Assembly: GCA_934364805.1 (NCBI GenBank)
Contig: CAKRMH010000009.1
Location: 38,724-102,723 of the forward strand
Origin: an uncultured Lachnospiraceae bacterium
GTDB lineage: Bacteria; Bacillota; Clostridia; Lachnospirales; Lachnospiraceae
Direction: 5' to 3'
DNA: 64,000 nucleotides
This document shows, piece by piece, positions 38,618 to 48,096 of this stretch (the stretch's first letter is position 1; the number at the start of each line of letters is the position of its first letter). The position numbers and the translations under genes were made by a program. The notes beneath the pieces were generated by a model. The model had not been told where the DNA came from. It saw nothing but the letters and a program-made list of their open reading frames with translations, and made no database searches.

Positions 38618-39355
38618 TTACTCCTCGGCATCACATGCCTGAGCGATGTATGTCATGGTCAACATACAGAATACGTATGTCTGAATTGCTCCGGAGAACA
38701 AGTCAAAATATACATGCAGTGCTGCCGGCCAGATCACAGCGATCTTTCCAAGCAGGCCATACACAAGTGCCATCATAACGGTTCCTGACAAGACGTTTGC
38801 AAACAAACGCAGTGACAGTGAAATCGGAACTGCGATCTCACTGATCAGGTTGATCGGGAACCAGATAGGCAGCCACGGTGGTAATGGTGAACACATGTCC
38901 CTCCAGATCTGTTTTCCGCTCTGATGCCTGAACTGATTGATATGAATCAGGAAAAACGTAATCAGACCAAGCGCAAGCGTAGTTCCATAATCTGCTGTCG
39001 GTGGTCTTAATCCAAACAGACCGGATATGTTACTCATCAGTATGAAAATAAAGATCGTACTGATATAGTTCACAAATTTCGGTGCCCATTTACCCATGGT
39101 GCCGCTGACCATTCCATCAAGCTTTTCTACGATCAGCTCGACAACATTCTGAAATCCGCTCGGGATCTCACTTGCGTGCGCCAGTTTACGGTTTGCAGCA
39201 ATTGCAAAAATAAGTATGACCGCCATAACAATCAGAATGCACACATGTGATGTCGTAATCCAGATTTCCTGTCCAAAAAGATGGAAGGAAAATATACCGT
39301 GTATCATAAAATCGATATTATCGGCACTGGAGGACAATAAAATTGCTTGATTCAC
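38618..39355 (-). CDS. atpB: ATP synthase a subunit
   Basis: The 245-residue membrane subunit has about six helices and the essential Arg in ISLSLRLFANVLSGTVMMAL near residue 190. It provides the two ion half-channels against the c ring. The start codon is GTG at 39355, preceded by AAGGAGGTG. Confidence 0.95.
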   Translation of the reverse strand: MNQAILLSSSADNIDFMIHGIFSFHLFGQEIWITTSHVCILIVMAVILIFAIAANRKLAHASEIPSGFQNVVELIVEKLDGMVSGTMGKWAPKFVNYISTIFIFILMSNISGLFGLRPPTADYGTTLALGLITFFLIHINQFRHQSGKQIWRDMCSPLPPWLPIWFPINLISEIAVPISLSLRLFANVLSGTVMMALVYGLLGKIAVIWPAALHVYFDLFSGAIQTYVFCMLTMTYIAQACDAEE

Positions 39356-39384
39356 AAAGTCACCTCCTTATAAAATTTTACTAT

Positions 39385-39801
39385 TTATGATTCGGAAGCT
39401 TGTTCGCTTCCACCTGATATTCTGTCTGCCAACCGGTAAAACACCGGCTGAAGATACGCGGATACCTTCAGGCCGAATACTCCGATAAAAGCGGTAAACA
39501 GATTTCCCAGTTTAAAATAGCCTAAAATAAAAAACAGAATTACCACTATGACGTAGCGCAATACTGACTTTGTGATAATCCTGCGATTTGCACCCTCGGT
39601 GGATTCCATCTCCACGGAGTCGCGTATGACGGTAGCGAGATTGACCGCCATCCCAATTGCGGCTGCAATTCCAATCCAGAGTCCTGTGGAATAATGGAGT
39701 TTATCCGCTACAAACCACACCCCTGTAAACTGGATCACAATCCCATAGACAATGATGCCTATGACAAGCCCCGGTAATGCATTATTCATTCTTCTCAGCA
39801 T
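39385..39801 (-). CDS. atpI: ATP synthase subunit I (AtpI-like)
   Basis: The small membrane protein (138 residues from the chosen start) has four hydrophobic segments and sits just before atpB, as AtpI proteins do; they assist c-ring assembly. The longest frame starts at 39819; the ATG at 39801 has AAAGGTAAG upstream, and another ATG at 39789 is also possible. It overlaps the preceding atpZ-like gene. Confidence 0.78.
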   Translation of the reverse strand: MLRRMNNALPGLVIGIIVYGIVIQFTGVWFVADKLHYSTGLWIGIAAAIGMAVNLATVIRDSVEMESTEGANRRIITKSVLRYVIVVILFFILGYFKLGNLFTAFIGVFGLKVSAYLQPVFYRLADRISGGSEQASES

Positions 39802-40039
39802 TTTTCTTACCTTTTCCATTATGTGTCTGGTACATTTTCTTTGTCATCCGGTAAATGTTCTGGCCCCCTGCCAGAGCTCCCATAAAGAATAGCGGAATGA
39901 CAATCCACGAAATGTCAAATTTATCACCGATCCACACGCCGATCAGCGTGCACATCACAATTGGCACGATCATATTGATGCCAAACTGGAAAACAAGGAT
40001 CAGTGAATCCCAGACCTGTCTATTATTATTCTGCTTCAT
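39782..40039 (-). CDS. AtpZ-like F1F0-associated membrane protein
   Basis: The 85-residue protein has two membrane helices (about residues 12-35 and 44-62) with a short polar loop GVWIGDKFD and a basic tail. It matches the AtpZ/AtpQ type (PF09527-like) found at the head of atp operons and thought to help assembly or Mg2+ transport. It overlaps comEB by 4 bases (ATGA). Confidence 0.8.
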   Translation of the reverse strand: MKQNNNRQVWDSLILVFQFGINMIVPIVMCTLIGVWIGDKFDISWIVIPLFFMGALAGGQNIYRMTKKMYQTHNGKGKKNAEKNE

Positions 40040-40521
40040 AATGTCATCTCAATCCGCCTTCCGGTATATTTATACCGCTCAAACTTCACACCAGCGGATT
40101 TTAGCATCCTCTTTGAGGCGATCACTGACATTGTGTGCTCATATTTATCATCTGCATAAATAAGTTCTTTTATTCCGGCCTGTATAATCGCTTTCGCACA
40201 TTCATTACACGGAAAAAGCGTAACATACATGGTCGCTCCCTCGAGGCTTCCGCCACGGTAATTCAGAATTGCATTCAATTCACTGTGCGTTGTATAAAAA
40301 TACTTATTGTCATCGCCCTCTCTTGCCCATGGAAACTCATCATCCGAACAGCCTGTCGGGAATCCGTTGTAACCCATGGAAAGGATCTTATGCTCCGGAC
40401 TTACAATGCAGGCGCCAACCTGCGTATTCGGGTCTTTCGACCTCATGCCGGATAACATTGCGACTCCCATAAAATATTCATCCCAGCTAATATAGTCTTC
40501 TCTTTTTGTTGTCTCAGCCAT
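40036..40521 (-). CDS. dCMP deaminase (ComEB-type)
   Basis: The 161-residue enzyme has the zinc site of cytidine/deoxycytidylate deaminases: HSELNAIL with catalytic Glu and PCNECAKAI with the two Cys ligands. dCMP deamination yields dUMP for thymidylate synthesis. The GGHSxxN substrate details are not distinguishable by eye. It sits between upp and the atp genes, both short-spaced, so pyrimidine salvage genes are cotranscribed with ATP synthase. Confidence 0.9.
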   Translation of the reverse strand: MAETTKREDYISWDEYFMGVAMLSGMRSKDPNTQVGACIVSPEHKILSMGYNGFPTGCSDDEFPWAREGDDNKYFYTTHSELNAILNYRGGSLEGATMYVTLFPCNECAKAIIQAGIKELIYADDKYEHTMSVIASKRMLKSAGVKFERYKYTGRRIEMTL

Positions 40522-40535
40522 AAATTTACCCTCGA

Positions 40536-41165
40536 TTATCTGGTGCCGAAGATACGGTCTCCTGCATCCCCAAGTCCCGGAACGATATATTTGTGTTCAT
40601 TTAAGTGGTCATCTAAAGCTCCAATGATCAGATCTACATCCGGGTGCTCTTCTTTCATGCGTTTTACCCCTTCCGGTGCTGCAATGATGCACATAAAATG
40701 GATATTTTTCACACCCTTGTCCTTGAGCATCTGGATGGCTGCCACTGCGGAACCACCGGTAGCAAGCATCGGATCTACCACAAACACTTCACGGTTTGCG
40801 CAGTCCTCCGGAAGTTTGCAGTAATACTCTACCGGTTCTGCTGTCTCAGGATCACGGTAAAGCCCGATATGTCCGACTTTCGCAGCCGGTATCATTTCAA
40901 GCATTCCGTCTACCATTCCAAGTCCTGCCCGTAAGATCGGTACAACAGCAAGCTTCTTTCCTTTTAATTCCTTGACCGTCGTGGTGCAGATCGGAGTCTG
41001 GATCTCAACATCCGTAAGCTCCAGATCTCTCGTTGCCTCATAACACTCAAGCATGGCAACCTCACTTACCAATGTACGAAAATCCTTGGAGCCGGTATCT
41101 GTTCTTCTCATGATTCCGATCTTATGCTGGATCAATGGATGATCCATGACTACTACTTTTGACAT
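40536..41165 (-). CDS. upp: Uracil phosphoribosyltransferase
   Basis: Upp converts uracil and PRPP to UMP. The 209-residue protein has the PRPP loop [15 protein letters not shown] (about residue 132) and the uracil-binding C-terminal motif [16 protein letters not shown]. Length is normal. It overlaps the end of the phosphatase-like gene by 13 bases. CGAGGGAG precedes the start. Confidence 0.97.
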   Translation of the reverse strand: MSKVVVMDHPLIQHKIGIMRRTDTGSKDFRTLVSEVAMLECYEATRDLELTDVEIQTPICTTTVKELKGKKLAVVPILRAGLGMVDGMLEMIPAAKVGHIGLYRDPETAEPVEYYCKLPEDCANREVFVVDPMLATGGSAVAAIQMLKDKGVKNIHFMCIIAAPEGVKRMKEEHPDVDLIIGALDDHLNEHKYIVPGLGDAGDRIFGTR

Positions 41166-41626
41166 ATTGATTCTCCCTCGTTCAACATATTTACTAATTT
41201 TTTGATACTTTTGCGCAAAGTCTCATAGCAGAGACCATATGCCTGTAATGCACCCCCATATGGATCAAGAATCTCCAGCTCATCCCCGACAAATTCGGTC
41301 AGAACGTGGATATTCTCCGGGAACTGCGGCTCATACTGTTCAAGGATCTTCTCTTTCTGGGCTTCTTCCATAGCGAGCACCAGTGTATCTTCTGTCAGAT
41401 CTTCCTCCATCAGTTGTACGGAAATAAAATCCTCCGTATGGATTCCGTTGCTGATGAGTACTGCTTCTGCTTTCTGATTCATCGGTTCCGGAAAAAGTAC
41501 CACAAGCCCTCTTGCCAGAACTTCGAACGGTCTTCTGGTTGTAAAATCCTGAAATATTCCCGCCGCCATCGGTTCACGGCTGGTTCCGCTCTGTCCGACA
41601 AAAATAATCCTGTTATATTCCTTCAT
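41153..41626 (-). CDS. Low-molecular-weight protein-tyrosine-phosphatase homologue without the catalytic Cys
   Basis: The 157-residue protein has the LMW-PTP fold pattern, with the loop position at residues 9-17 reading [12 protein letters not shown] where active enzymes have VCxGNxCRSPMA. The Arg and Pro remain but the nucleophilic Cys is Gly. The general-acid region DPYGG is kept. Its place beside tsaC mirrors ywlC-ywlE of B. subtilis, where YwlE is a protein arginine phosphatase. The protein is probably inactive as a phosphatase and may act by binding. Confidence 0.8.
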   Translation of the reverse strand: MKEYNRIIFVGQSGTSREPMAAGIFQDFTTRRPFEVLARGLVVLFPEPMNQKAEAVLISNGIHTEDFISVQLMEEDLTEDTLVLAMEEAQKEKILEQYEPQFPENIHVLTEFVGDELEILDPYGGALQAYGLCYETLRKSIKKLVNMLNEGESICQK

Positions 41627-41649
41627 ATTTTTTCCTTTTCTATTCTGTC

Positions 41650-42702
41650 CTATACATGAATCACCTGATGTCCTGCCGCCTTGAGCAGCCGGTTCATAAT
41701 TGCCTGTCCAATTCTTGGAGTAACAAAACTCTCTGAATAGATGGCATCTACTTCAAGCTCGTCACAGTCTCTTAAGATCTTGTACAGATGCTGTGCGATC
41801 GAATCTTCATCCATGCGGCTTCCGATACATAAAATAACGTCCGCCTGATATGCATTCCTTGTTTCCTCTGTCGCGATAACAGCAACCTTCTTACCTGCTT
41901 TCTTCTTCTCTCCGGCGAGTTCATTGATCTTTGCAATGACTGCATCTTTTGCTCCATCCACAAGGACAAGATCGGCCTTCGGTGCATAATGTTTATATTT
42001 CATTCCTGGTGCTTTCGGCTTCCTTGTATCGTCTGCTGCGATAATTCCAGGATCGATCTCTACCGGTTCACCCAGCACTTCCGATAACATCTGCGGTGTG
42101 ATATATCCAGGCCGTAATATCATCGGTGTCTTCTCTGTAAGATCAACGATGGTAGATTCGATTCCGATCCTCACCGCTCCTCCATCCAGTATCATTGCGA
42201 TCCTGCCATCCAGATCCTCTGCAACATGTGCAGCCTCTGTCGGGCTTGGTCTTCCGGATGTATTGGCACTCGGTGCTGCGATAAGACATCCGCTCTTCCG
42301 GATCAGTTCCAGAGCAACCGGATGATTCGGCATCCTTACTGCAACCGTGTCCATTCCACCGGTTGTTTTATATGGGACACTGTCATTCTTCCATACGATC
42401 ATGGTAAGCGGCCCTGGCCAGAATGCATCTGCAAGTTTCCGTGCCTGTTCCGGCACTTCCTTTGCGATCCTCTCAAGATCCGAAAACTCAGCAATATGTA
42501 CGATCAGTGGATTATCTGATGGTCTTCCCTTGGCTGCATAGATCTTTTGGGCAGCCTCCGGATGAAGTGCGTCTCCCCCAAGTCCATATACCGTCTCGGT
42601 CGGAAAAGCAACCAGTTCTCCTTCTGCAATCAGTCTGCCTGCATGCTCCATTGCCTTCTCGTCCATATGCAATGGATCGATTTTTACCAGTTCTGTTTTC
42701 AC
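41650..42702 (-). CDS. tsaC: Threonylcarbamoyl-AMP synthase (Sua5/YwlC type)
   Basis: This enzyme makes threonylcarbamoyl-AMP for the t6A37 modification of tRNAs that read ANN codons. The 350-residue protein has the YrdC domain (FPTETVYGLGGDAL; AAKGRPSDNPLIVHI; SANTSGRPSPT) and the C-terminal Sua5 domain linked through APGMKYKHYAPKADLVL. The start is GTG at 42702 with GGAAGGA upstream. It leads the run through atpC. Confidence 0.95.
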   Translation of the reverse strand: MKTELVKIDPLHMDEKAMEHAGRLIAEGELVAFPTETVYGLGGDALHPEAAQKIYAAKGRPSDNPLIVHIAEFSDLERIAKEVPEQARKLADAFWPGPLTMIVWKNDSVPYKTTGGMDTVAVRMPNHPVALELIRKSGCLIAAPSANTSGRPSPTEAAHVAEDLDGRIAMILDGGAVRIGIESTIVDLTEKTPMILRPGYITPQMLSEVLGEPVEIDPGIIAADDTRKPKAPGMKYKHYAPKADLVLVDGAKDAVIAKINELAGEKKKAGKKVAVIATEETRNAYQADVILCIGSRMDEDSIAQHLYKILRDCDELEVDAIYSESFVTPRIGQAIMNRLLKAAGHQVIHV

Positions 42703-42972
42703 AAGTCTTACATCCTTCCTGATATCCTGCAGCGCTTCCGCTTATGTCACAAATATTTTGTCTGTGCATAAATACATAGATATTTATTTAACATGATTAA
42801 TTATATCATACATAACTGACAGATTAAACAAAAATGTGCTGATTTTCACGGAAAAATAGTCATTGTTTCCATATTTTGTTATTTCTTTCACATTGTTTCA
42901 AATTGAATACACGCCGATGAAGTCTTGTATTTTTATTTTTTTTGTTATAGAATAAAAATAGTCATTAAGACG

Positions 42973-42990
42973 AAATAATGATCATTATTT
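42973..42990. promoter_or_regulatory. 18-bp palindrome before the ferredoxin gene
   Basis: AAATAATGATCATTATTT is a perfect palindrome between a TATAGAAT-like -10 element (about 42947-42954) and the RBS. Its half-sites (AATAATGAT) resemble the ferric uptake regulator family consensus. The 300-base gap from 42703 also holds the tsaC upstream region and poly-T stretches. Confidence 0.55.
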
Positions 42991-43006
42991 TAAGGAGGAA
43001 CTCATT

Positions 43007-43177
43007 ATGGCATACGTTATTTCTGATTCATGCGTTAGCTGTGGAACATGTGCTGGAGAGTGCCCAGTAGGCGCTATCTCAGCTGGTGATTCCCAGTACG
43101 AAATCGATGCAGCTTCTTGCGTTGATTGTGGAACATGCGCTGGAGTTTGCCCAACAGGAGCAATCGCTCAGGGTTAA
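43007..43177 (+). CDS. 2[4Fe-4S] ferredoxin
   Basis: The 56-residue protein begins MAYVISDSCVSCGTCAGECP and has two CxxCxxCxxxCP clusters (Cys 9, 12, 15, 19 and Cys 38, 41, 44, 48). The clostridial-type ferredoxin carries electrons for pyruvate oxidoreductase, hydrogenases or Rnf. TAAGGAGG lies 7 bases before the ATG. It is monocistronic and ends in a strong terminator. A palindrome upstream may be a regulator site. Confidence 0.96.
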   Translation: MAYVISDSCVSCGTCAGECPVGAISAGDSQYEIDAASCVDCGTCAGVCPTGAIAQG

Positions 43178-43190
43178 TTCCCCAAACAAA

Positions 43191-43221
43191 AAGACTGTCG
43201 CTAATGCGACAGTCTTTTTTT
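43191..43221. terminator. Bidirectional terminator of ferredoxin and merR-like genes
   Basis: AAGACTGTCGC, loop TAAT, GCGACAGTCTT with T runs on both strands. It ends the ferredoxin transcript; the last codons and the stop codon of the convergent MerR-type gene lie inside it. Confidence 0.9.
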
Positions 43222-43866
43222 GTTGTCTTCTTTCTGGGATGCGCCGGATTTTTTGTCTTTTTTCCGGAAAAAGGAATGCCTCTTCTGCACATTTCCACGG
43301 ATTGCGGCATCCAGCCTGCGGAATCTCTCTTCCTCCGCATCTTCCTGCGCTCTTGCAAGATAATCCATTTCCTTTAAGATACGTTCCTGGACTTCCTGGC
43401 TGATCGCCACACTCAGTTCCTCGTTATTGAGCGAAATGGCATGTCCAACGATGTCTGCCATCAGTTCCCGGAACTGTGTCATCCGGTCTTCGGCGTCCAT
43501 CTGCTGGACGCTCTGTTTCAATACCGGCTGTGTGCCTGCGGCAGAAGCCGCCGGCACTTTTACTGCCTGTCCGGATGAAACCGGTTCGGGCGGTTCCAGC
43601 GGATGATCTGCCGGGTGATCCACCGGCGTAAATTCCTCTATATTTCCATTATGTATCAGCATCCGTATTGCCTTAAGCTGATATCCTTTATCCTTAAGCT
43701 CTTTGATTTTCTGGAATTCCTTAATATTTTCCTTGGTGTAGTATCTGTGCCCCATCTCATTCCTTGGAATGGTTAAAGCAAGTTCATCTTCCCAGTAACG
43801 TAACACATGCGTCTCGACATTGACAAGATTTGCCGCATCCGAGATCATGTAACGTACTTTTTCCAC
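43201..43866 (-). CDS. MerR-family transcriptional regulator
   Basis: The protein has an N-terminal MerR winged helix (MISDAANLVNVETHVLRYWE; HRYYTKENI; YQLKAIRMLI, about residues 6-75), a middle Pro/Ala-rich part and a charged C-terminal tail. No Cys metal-binding pattern is seen. The longest frame begins at 43971, but GGGAGG precedes a GTG at 43866 that gives a standard MerR N-terminus. The stop codon lies within the terminator shared with ferredoxin. It follows dnaB on the same strand. Confidence 0.82.
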   Translation of the reverse strand: MEKVRYMISDAANLVNVETHVLRYWEDELALTIPRNEMGHRYYTKENIKEFQKIKELKDKGYQLKAIRMLIHNGNIEEFTPVDHPADHPLEPPEPVSSGQAVKVPAASAAGTQPVLKQSVQQMDAEDRMTQFRELMADIVGHAISLNNEELSVAISQEVQERILKEMDYLARAQEDAEEERFRRLDAAIRGNVQKRHSFFRKKDKKSGASQKEDNKKRLSH

Positions 43867-43995
43867 CTCAGATTTCCTCCCTTCTGTTCCACCTCCATTA
43901 TAGCTTTTGGCATATGCTGAATCAAATATTTTCCATCGTGTTCTTTCGACAGGAAAATATAACGATCGCACAGTTTCGCAGTTTGGCGATAAATT

Positions 43996-45327
43996 TTAGT
44001 GTTCCAGATTGGCGAATTTGGTATATTCCGGCAGCCACGCAAGGTTTACGGTTCCAATTGGACCGTTACGCTGTTTTGCGATGATGATCTCGGAAATTCC
44101 TTTTAAATCCGTATCTTTATTATAGTAATCATCGCGGTAGATGAACATAACCACATCGGCATCCTGCTCGATCGCTCCGGATTCTCGAAGATCCGAAAGC
44201 ATCGGTCTGTGATCCGGCCGCTGTTCTACTGCGCGCGACAGCTGGGACAATGCGATAACCGGAACACTCAGCTCCCTCGCAAGTGCCTTTAAGGAACGGG
44301 AAATATCTGAGATCTCCTGCTGACGGGAATCCGAACTCCTTCCAGATCCTGACATCAACTGAAGGTAATCGATAATAATTAACTTCAGATCATGCTCCAG
44401 CTTGTATTTACGACATTTACTCCGCATTTCAGAGATGCTGATACCAGGTGTATCATCAATGATCAGCTCAGAATTACCGATAATTCCAGCGCCTTCTACA
44501 AGCTTTTCCCAGTCCGCATCGGAAAGATTACCGGTTCGAAGTGCCTGTGCATCTACTCTTGATTCCAGGGAGAACAGTCGGTTTACGAGCTGTTCCTTTG
44601 ACATCTCGAGCGAAAAGATTGCGGTACACATATTCTCATGAAAAGCCACATACTGGGCAATATTCAATACAAACGCTGTTTTTCCCATAGATGGGCGGGC
44701 CGCAACGAGGATCAGATCGGAAGGCTGAAGTCCTGCGGTACGATAATCCAGATCGATAAAACCGGTTGGGATTCCGGTGACCGTACCGGACTGTTTCGAG
44801 GCCATCTCAATCTTTTCAAGGGCATTCATAACCACCTGACGGATCGGCACATATTCGCCGCCGGTTCTGCTGGAAAGCAGCGCAAAAACGTCATGTTCTG
44901 TCTTATCCAGAATGCTTTCTAAGGACTCTTTCCCTGCATAACATTCATTCTCAATGTCGTCGATCGTCCTGATCAGACTCCGCTTCATCGCATTTTCTTT
45001 TACGATATTGGCATAATACTTGACATTTGCCGATGTCGGGACAGACGTGACAAGATCACGCACGAACTCAAGACTTGAAATCTCCTGCGGTACATCTTTT
45101 TCTTTTAATTTATTCTGCAGTGTAACCAGATCGACCGGCTGCCCTGCATTATATAATTCGATCATGGAATCAAACAGGATTCCATACTGTTTATGGTAAA
45201 AATCATCCTGTACCAGCATCTCCATTGCTGTAACAATGGCATCTTTATCCATGATCATGGAACCAACGACTGACTGCTCAGCCTCTAAGCTGTTGGGCAT
45301 AATCCTTTTGATCAGTGTATCTTCCAA
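43996..45327 (-). CDS. dnaB: Replicative DNA helicase
   Basis: DnaB (443 residues) is the hexameric helicase at the fork. It has the N-terminal helical domain (PNSLEAEQSVVGSMI), P-loop RPSMGKTAF (about residue 212), Walker B IIIDYLQLM and the DLRESGAIEQDADVVMFIYR segment. The start codon is TTG at 45327 with AGGAGG upstream. Gene order gdpP-rplI-dnaB is conserved in Firmicutes. Confidence 0.97.
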   Translation of the reverse strand: MEDTLIKRIMPNSLEAEQSVVGSMIMDKDAIVTAMEMLVQDDFYHKQYGILFDSMIELYNAGQPVDLVTLQNKLKEKDVPQEISSLEFVRDLVTSVPTSANVKYYANIVKENAMKRSLIRTIDDIENECYAGKESLESILDKTEHDVFALLSSRTGGEYVPIRQVVMNALEKIEMASKQSGTVTGIPTGFIDLDYRTAGLQPSDLILVAARPSMGKTAFVLNIAQYVAFHENMCTAIFSLEMSKEQLVNRLFSLESRVDAQALRTGNLSDADWEKLVEGAGIIGNSELIIDDTPGISISEMRSKCRKYKLEHDLKLIIIDYLQLMSGSGRSSDSRQQEISDISRSLKALARELSVPVIALSQLSRAVEQRPDHRPMLSDLRESGAIEQDADVVMFIYRDDYYNKDTDLKGISEIIIAKQRNGPIGTVNLAWLPEYTKFANLEH

Positions 45328-45343
45328 GGATTTTTCCTCCTGA

Positions 45344-45790
45344 CTAACCTTCTACAACGTGAACGGACAGCTTTGCTGTTACCTGTGGGTGCAGCTTCAC
45401 CGGCACTTCATACACGCCAAGCGCTTTGATCGCTTCTGGCAGATGCATTTTCTTCTTGTCTAAATCCATTCCCGTCTGCTCCTTTGCAGCTGCAGCAATT
45501 TCTTTTGTGGATACAGAACCGAAGGTTCTTCCGCCTTCTCCGGATTTGATCTTTACAACAACCTTCTTTGTCTCGATCTCTTTTGCAAGAGCCCTGGCAT
45601 TCGCAAGATTCTCTGCTGCCACCTTCTCGGCATGCTGATTCTGAAGCTTCAGATCATTCAGATTCTTTGTTGTTGCCTCTACACCTAATTTCTTTGGTAA
45701 AATGGCATTTCTTGCATAACCGTCACTTACCGTCACGATCTCACCTTTTTTTCCTAATGATTTTACATCTTCTAATAATATTACTTTCAT
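45344..45790 (-). CDS. rplI: Ribosomal protein L9
   Basis: The 148-residue protein has the N-terminal [19 protein letters not shown], typical of L9, and a two-domain length with a connecting helix. It binds 23S rRNA at the base of the L1 stalk. It overlaps gdpP by 4 bases (ATGA). Confidence 0.97.
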   Translation of the reverse strand: MKVILLEDVKSLGKKGEIVTVSDGYARNAILPKKLGVEATTKNLNDLKLQNQHAEKVAAENLANARALAKEIETKKVVVKIKSGEGGRTFGSVSTKEIAAAAKEQTGMDLDKKKMHLPEAIKALGVYEVPVKLHPQVTAKLSVHVVEG

Positions 45791-47838
45791 TCCTGTATGT
45801 CTCCTTCTTTTAGCATTTCGTCAAGGGTATCCTGAATAATGTGTTTAGCCTGTAAAACGGTACAATTTGTCAGCTGGGCGCCTGCAACATTCAGATGGCC
45901 GCCACCGCCCAGACGCTCCATGATCAGCTGGACGTTGATCTCGTCGATCGAACGGGAACTTACATAGATTTTTCCATTGTACTCCGTCAGGACAAACGAA
46001 GCCTTGATCCCAACGATATTTAACAGTTCATTTGCAGCCTGCGCACCTACGATCGTAGGACTTTCCACATTCTCACCCGGGCAGACTGAGATGGCAAAGG
46101 AACTGCGGTATACCTCTGCATGGCGCACAGCTTCCGCTCTCGCCTTGTATGCAGCCATATCATTGCGCAGCATCTTACGGACTCTGGTAACTTCTGCGCC
46201 AGAACGTTTCAGGTATGCAGCTGCCTCAAACGTGCGCACACCGGTTTTGGTCATAAAGTTGTTGGTATCGATCAGAATTCCGGCGTAAATACAATCTGCC
46301 TCGCCCGGCTCCAATTTCAGGCCATTCTGAAAATACTGAAGCACCTCTGCAACCATCTCACATGCGCTGGACGCATATGGCTCAATATAGGATAACAGCG
46401 GATTCTCGATCACTTCGCTGTTCTGTCTGTGATGATCGAATACAACAATGGAGTCCGTCTTTTTCAGAAGCTCCGGACATTCTGTGTAGCTTGGACGGTT
46501 CGTATCAACAACCATAACAAGTGTGTTTCTGGTTGTCATTTCCAGAGCCTGCTCACTGTTTACAAACAGATCCCCCGGATAACCCTTTTCCTCTGTGAAA
46601 CATTCCATCAGCGGACGCACCGATGAGGTCGGATCATTGATCACGATCTGTGCTTTCTTGCCAAGTACCCTGGCCGCACAGAATATTCCAATTCCGGCGC
46701 CGAGGGAATCGACGTCCGAAAGGCTGTGCCCCATGATCACAACATTCTCATTATTCTCCATGATCTCATGGAGTGCCTGCGCTTTCACACGTGCCTTTAC
46801 ACGTGTATTACGTTCTACCTGTTTCGCCTTGCCACCGTAGTAGGATACCTCTTCGCCTTCTTTTACAACGACCTGGTCACCGCCTCGTCCTAACGCAAGG
46901 TCAATGGCATTGCGTGCGTAAATATAATTCTGATTATAGTTATCACCACTCATACCTACACCAATACTGAGCGTGACCGCCATCTCATTTCCGACTTTTA
47001 CCGTCTTAACATCCTCGATCAGGCTGAATTTATCCTCCTCGAGTTCTTTCAGATATTTATATTTGAATACAACAAAATATTTGTCTTTTTCGATCTTACG
47101 GACAAGTGCATCCATATTGGAAAAATACTTGTTTACCTTACGATCGACCAGTGCGATCAGCAGAGAACGTTTGACATCCTCGATACTGTCGAGCGCCTCA
47201 TCATAGTTATCAATATATACCAGTGCGGCAACCAGCTTCTGTTCCTGGTTCTCGACCATATACCGGTTCAGTTCTGTCTCGTCAAAAAGATAGATTGCTG
47301 TAAGAAATTCCTCACAATCCCCAAGTTCAAGCATTTTGCTGTCTTCCGTGATCCTGTCAAAAGAAATACGGTTCAGCGAAATGCGGAAGCTGCGTCCCTC
47401 TTTCTCGAGATACACATTCTGCGGCTCATCGGTTTTCTTTAAAAATTCCTTTGTGATCATTGGAAACAGCGTCGTGATCGATTTGTGATAGTTCTTACTG
47501 GCACCTGTCACCTCTGAAAACTGCTCATTGACCCATAGAAGCTTGCCATTGTAATCAAGCAGTGCATACGGGATCTCAAACTCATTGAGCAGACGTTTCT
47601 GCACCGTAGCATACTGTGTTGCAAAATTGATCAGTTCATTCACCAGAACCGGTTTGATCTTATGGTAACATACCATAACAACCCCGAAATAAATAATGAT
47701 AAAAAATGTAACTGCTGCCCCGCTTTTTACATCATAGCAATACAGCGGTATATTCAGAACCACAAGAAGTACCATAAGCATCAGCGGCAGCTGCAGATAA
47801 TGCCGTAGTTTCCCCTTAAATCTGATATTACTCTTCAT
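45787..47838 (-). CDS. gdpP: c-di-AMP phosphodiesterase GdpP
   Basis: GdpP hydrolyses c-di-AMP. The protein (683 residues) has two N-terminal membrane helices, a PAS-like domain, a degenerate GGDEF domain (about residues 170-300) and C-terminal DHH/DHHA1 domains with [29 protein letters not shown] and [11 protein letters not shown] longer frame starts at 48075; GTGGAGG precedes the ATG at 47838, which begins with the usual cytoplasmic tail. A TGGTATAAT extended -10 sequence lies about 80 bases upstream. Confidence 0.95.
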   Translation of the reverse strand: MKSNIRFKGKLRHYLQLPLMLMVLLVVLNIPLYCYDVKSGAAVTFFIIIYFGVVMVCYHKIKPVLVNELINFATQYATVQKRLLNEFEIPYALLDYNGKLLWVNEQFSEVTGASKNYHKSITTLFPMITKEFLKKTDEPQNVYLEKEGRSFRISLNRISFDRITEDSKMLELGDCEEFLTAIYLFDETELNRYMVENQEQKLVAALVYIDNYDEALDSIEDVKRSLLIALVDRKVNKYFSNMDALVRKIEKDKYFVVFKYKYLKELEEDKFSLIEDVKTVKVGNEMAVTLSIGVGMSGDNYNQNYIYARNAIDLALGRGGDQVVVKEGEEVSYYGGKAKQVERNTRVKARVKAQALHEIMENNENVVIMGHSLSDVDSLGAGIGIFCAARVLGKKAQIVINDPTSSVRPLMECFTEEKGYPGDLFVNSEQALEMTTRNTLVMVVDTNRPSYTECPELLKKTDSIVVFDHHRQNSEVIENPLLSYIEPYASSACEMVAEVLQYFQNGLKLEPGEADCIYAGILIDTNNFMTKTGVRTFEAAAYLKRSGAEVTRVRKMLRNDMAAYKARAEAVRHAEVYRSSFAISVCPGENVESPTIVGAQAANELLNIVGIKASFVLTEYNGKIYVSSRSIDEINVQLIMERLGGGGHLNVAGAQLTNCTVLQAKHIIQDTLDEMLKEGDIQE

Positions 47839-48042
47839 CCATTTCCCTCCACTTTTGGTTATTGCCCCATTCTGTCGTCTGGATAAAAATTCACACTTAA
47901 AGGAATTATACCATTTTGACAACCTCAACGGAAGTCCTTCCGTAATAAAACAGCTTTGAAAGGTAAAATAAATTTCTATTTTCCTCCTGGCAGGCCTCAC
48001 CTTCTTTGCCAAATAATCTATATAGCTCCTCAAAATTGATAT

Positions 48043-48082
48043 AAAAAAGACACCTGCCACGCCAATCACGCTCACAGATGCC
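48043..48082 (-). terminator. Terminator after the sugar-type binding-protein gene
   Basis: GGCATCTG pairs with CAGGTGTC (two G-U pairs) on the minus strand, with an inner GCGTG/CGTGG region, followed by six T residues, 14 bases after the stop codon. Confidence 0.75.
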
Positions 48083-48096
48083 TTTCCAATATCTAC

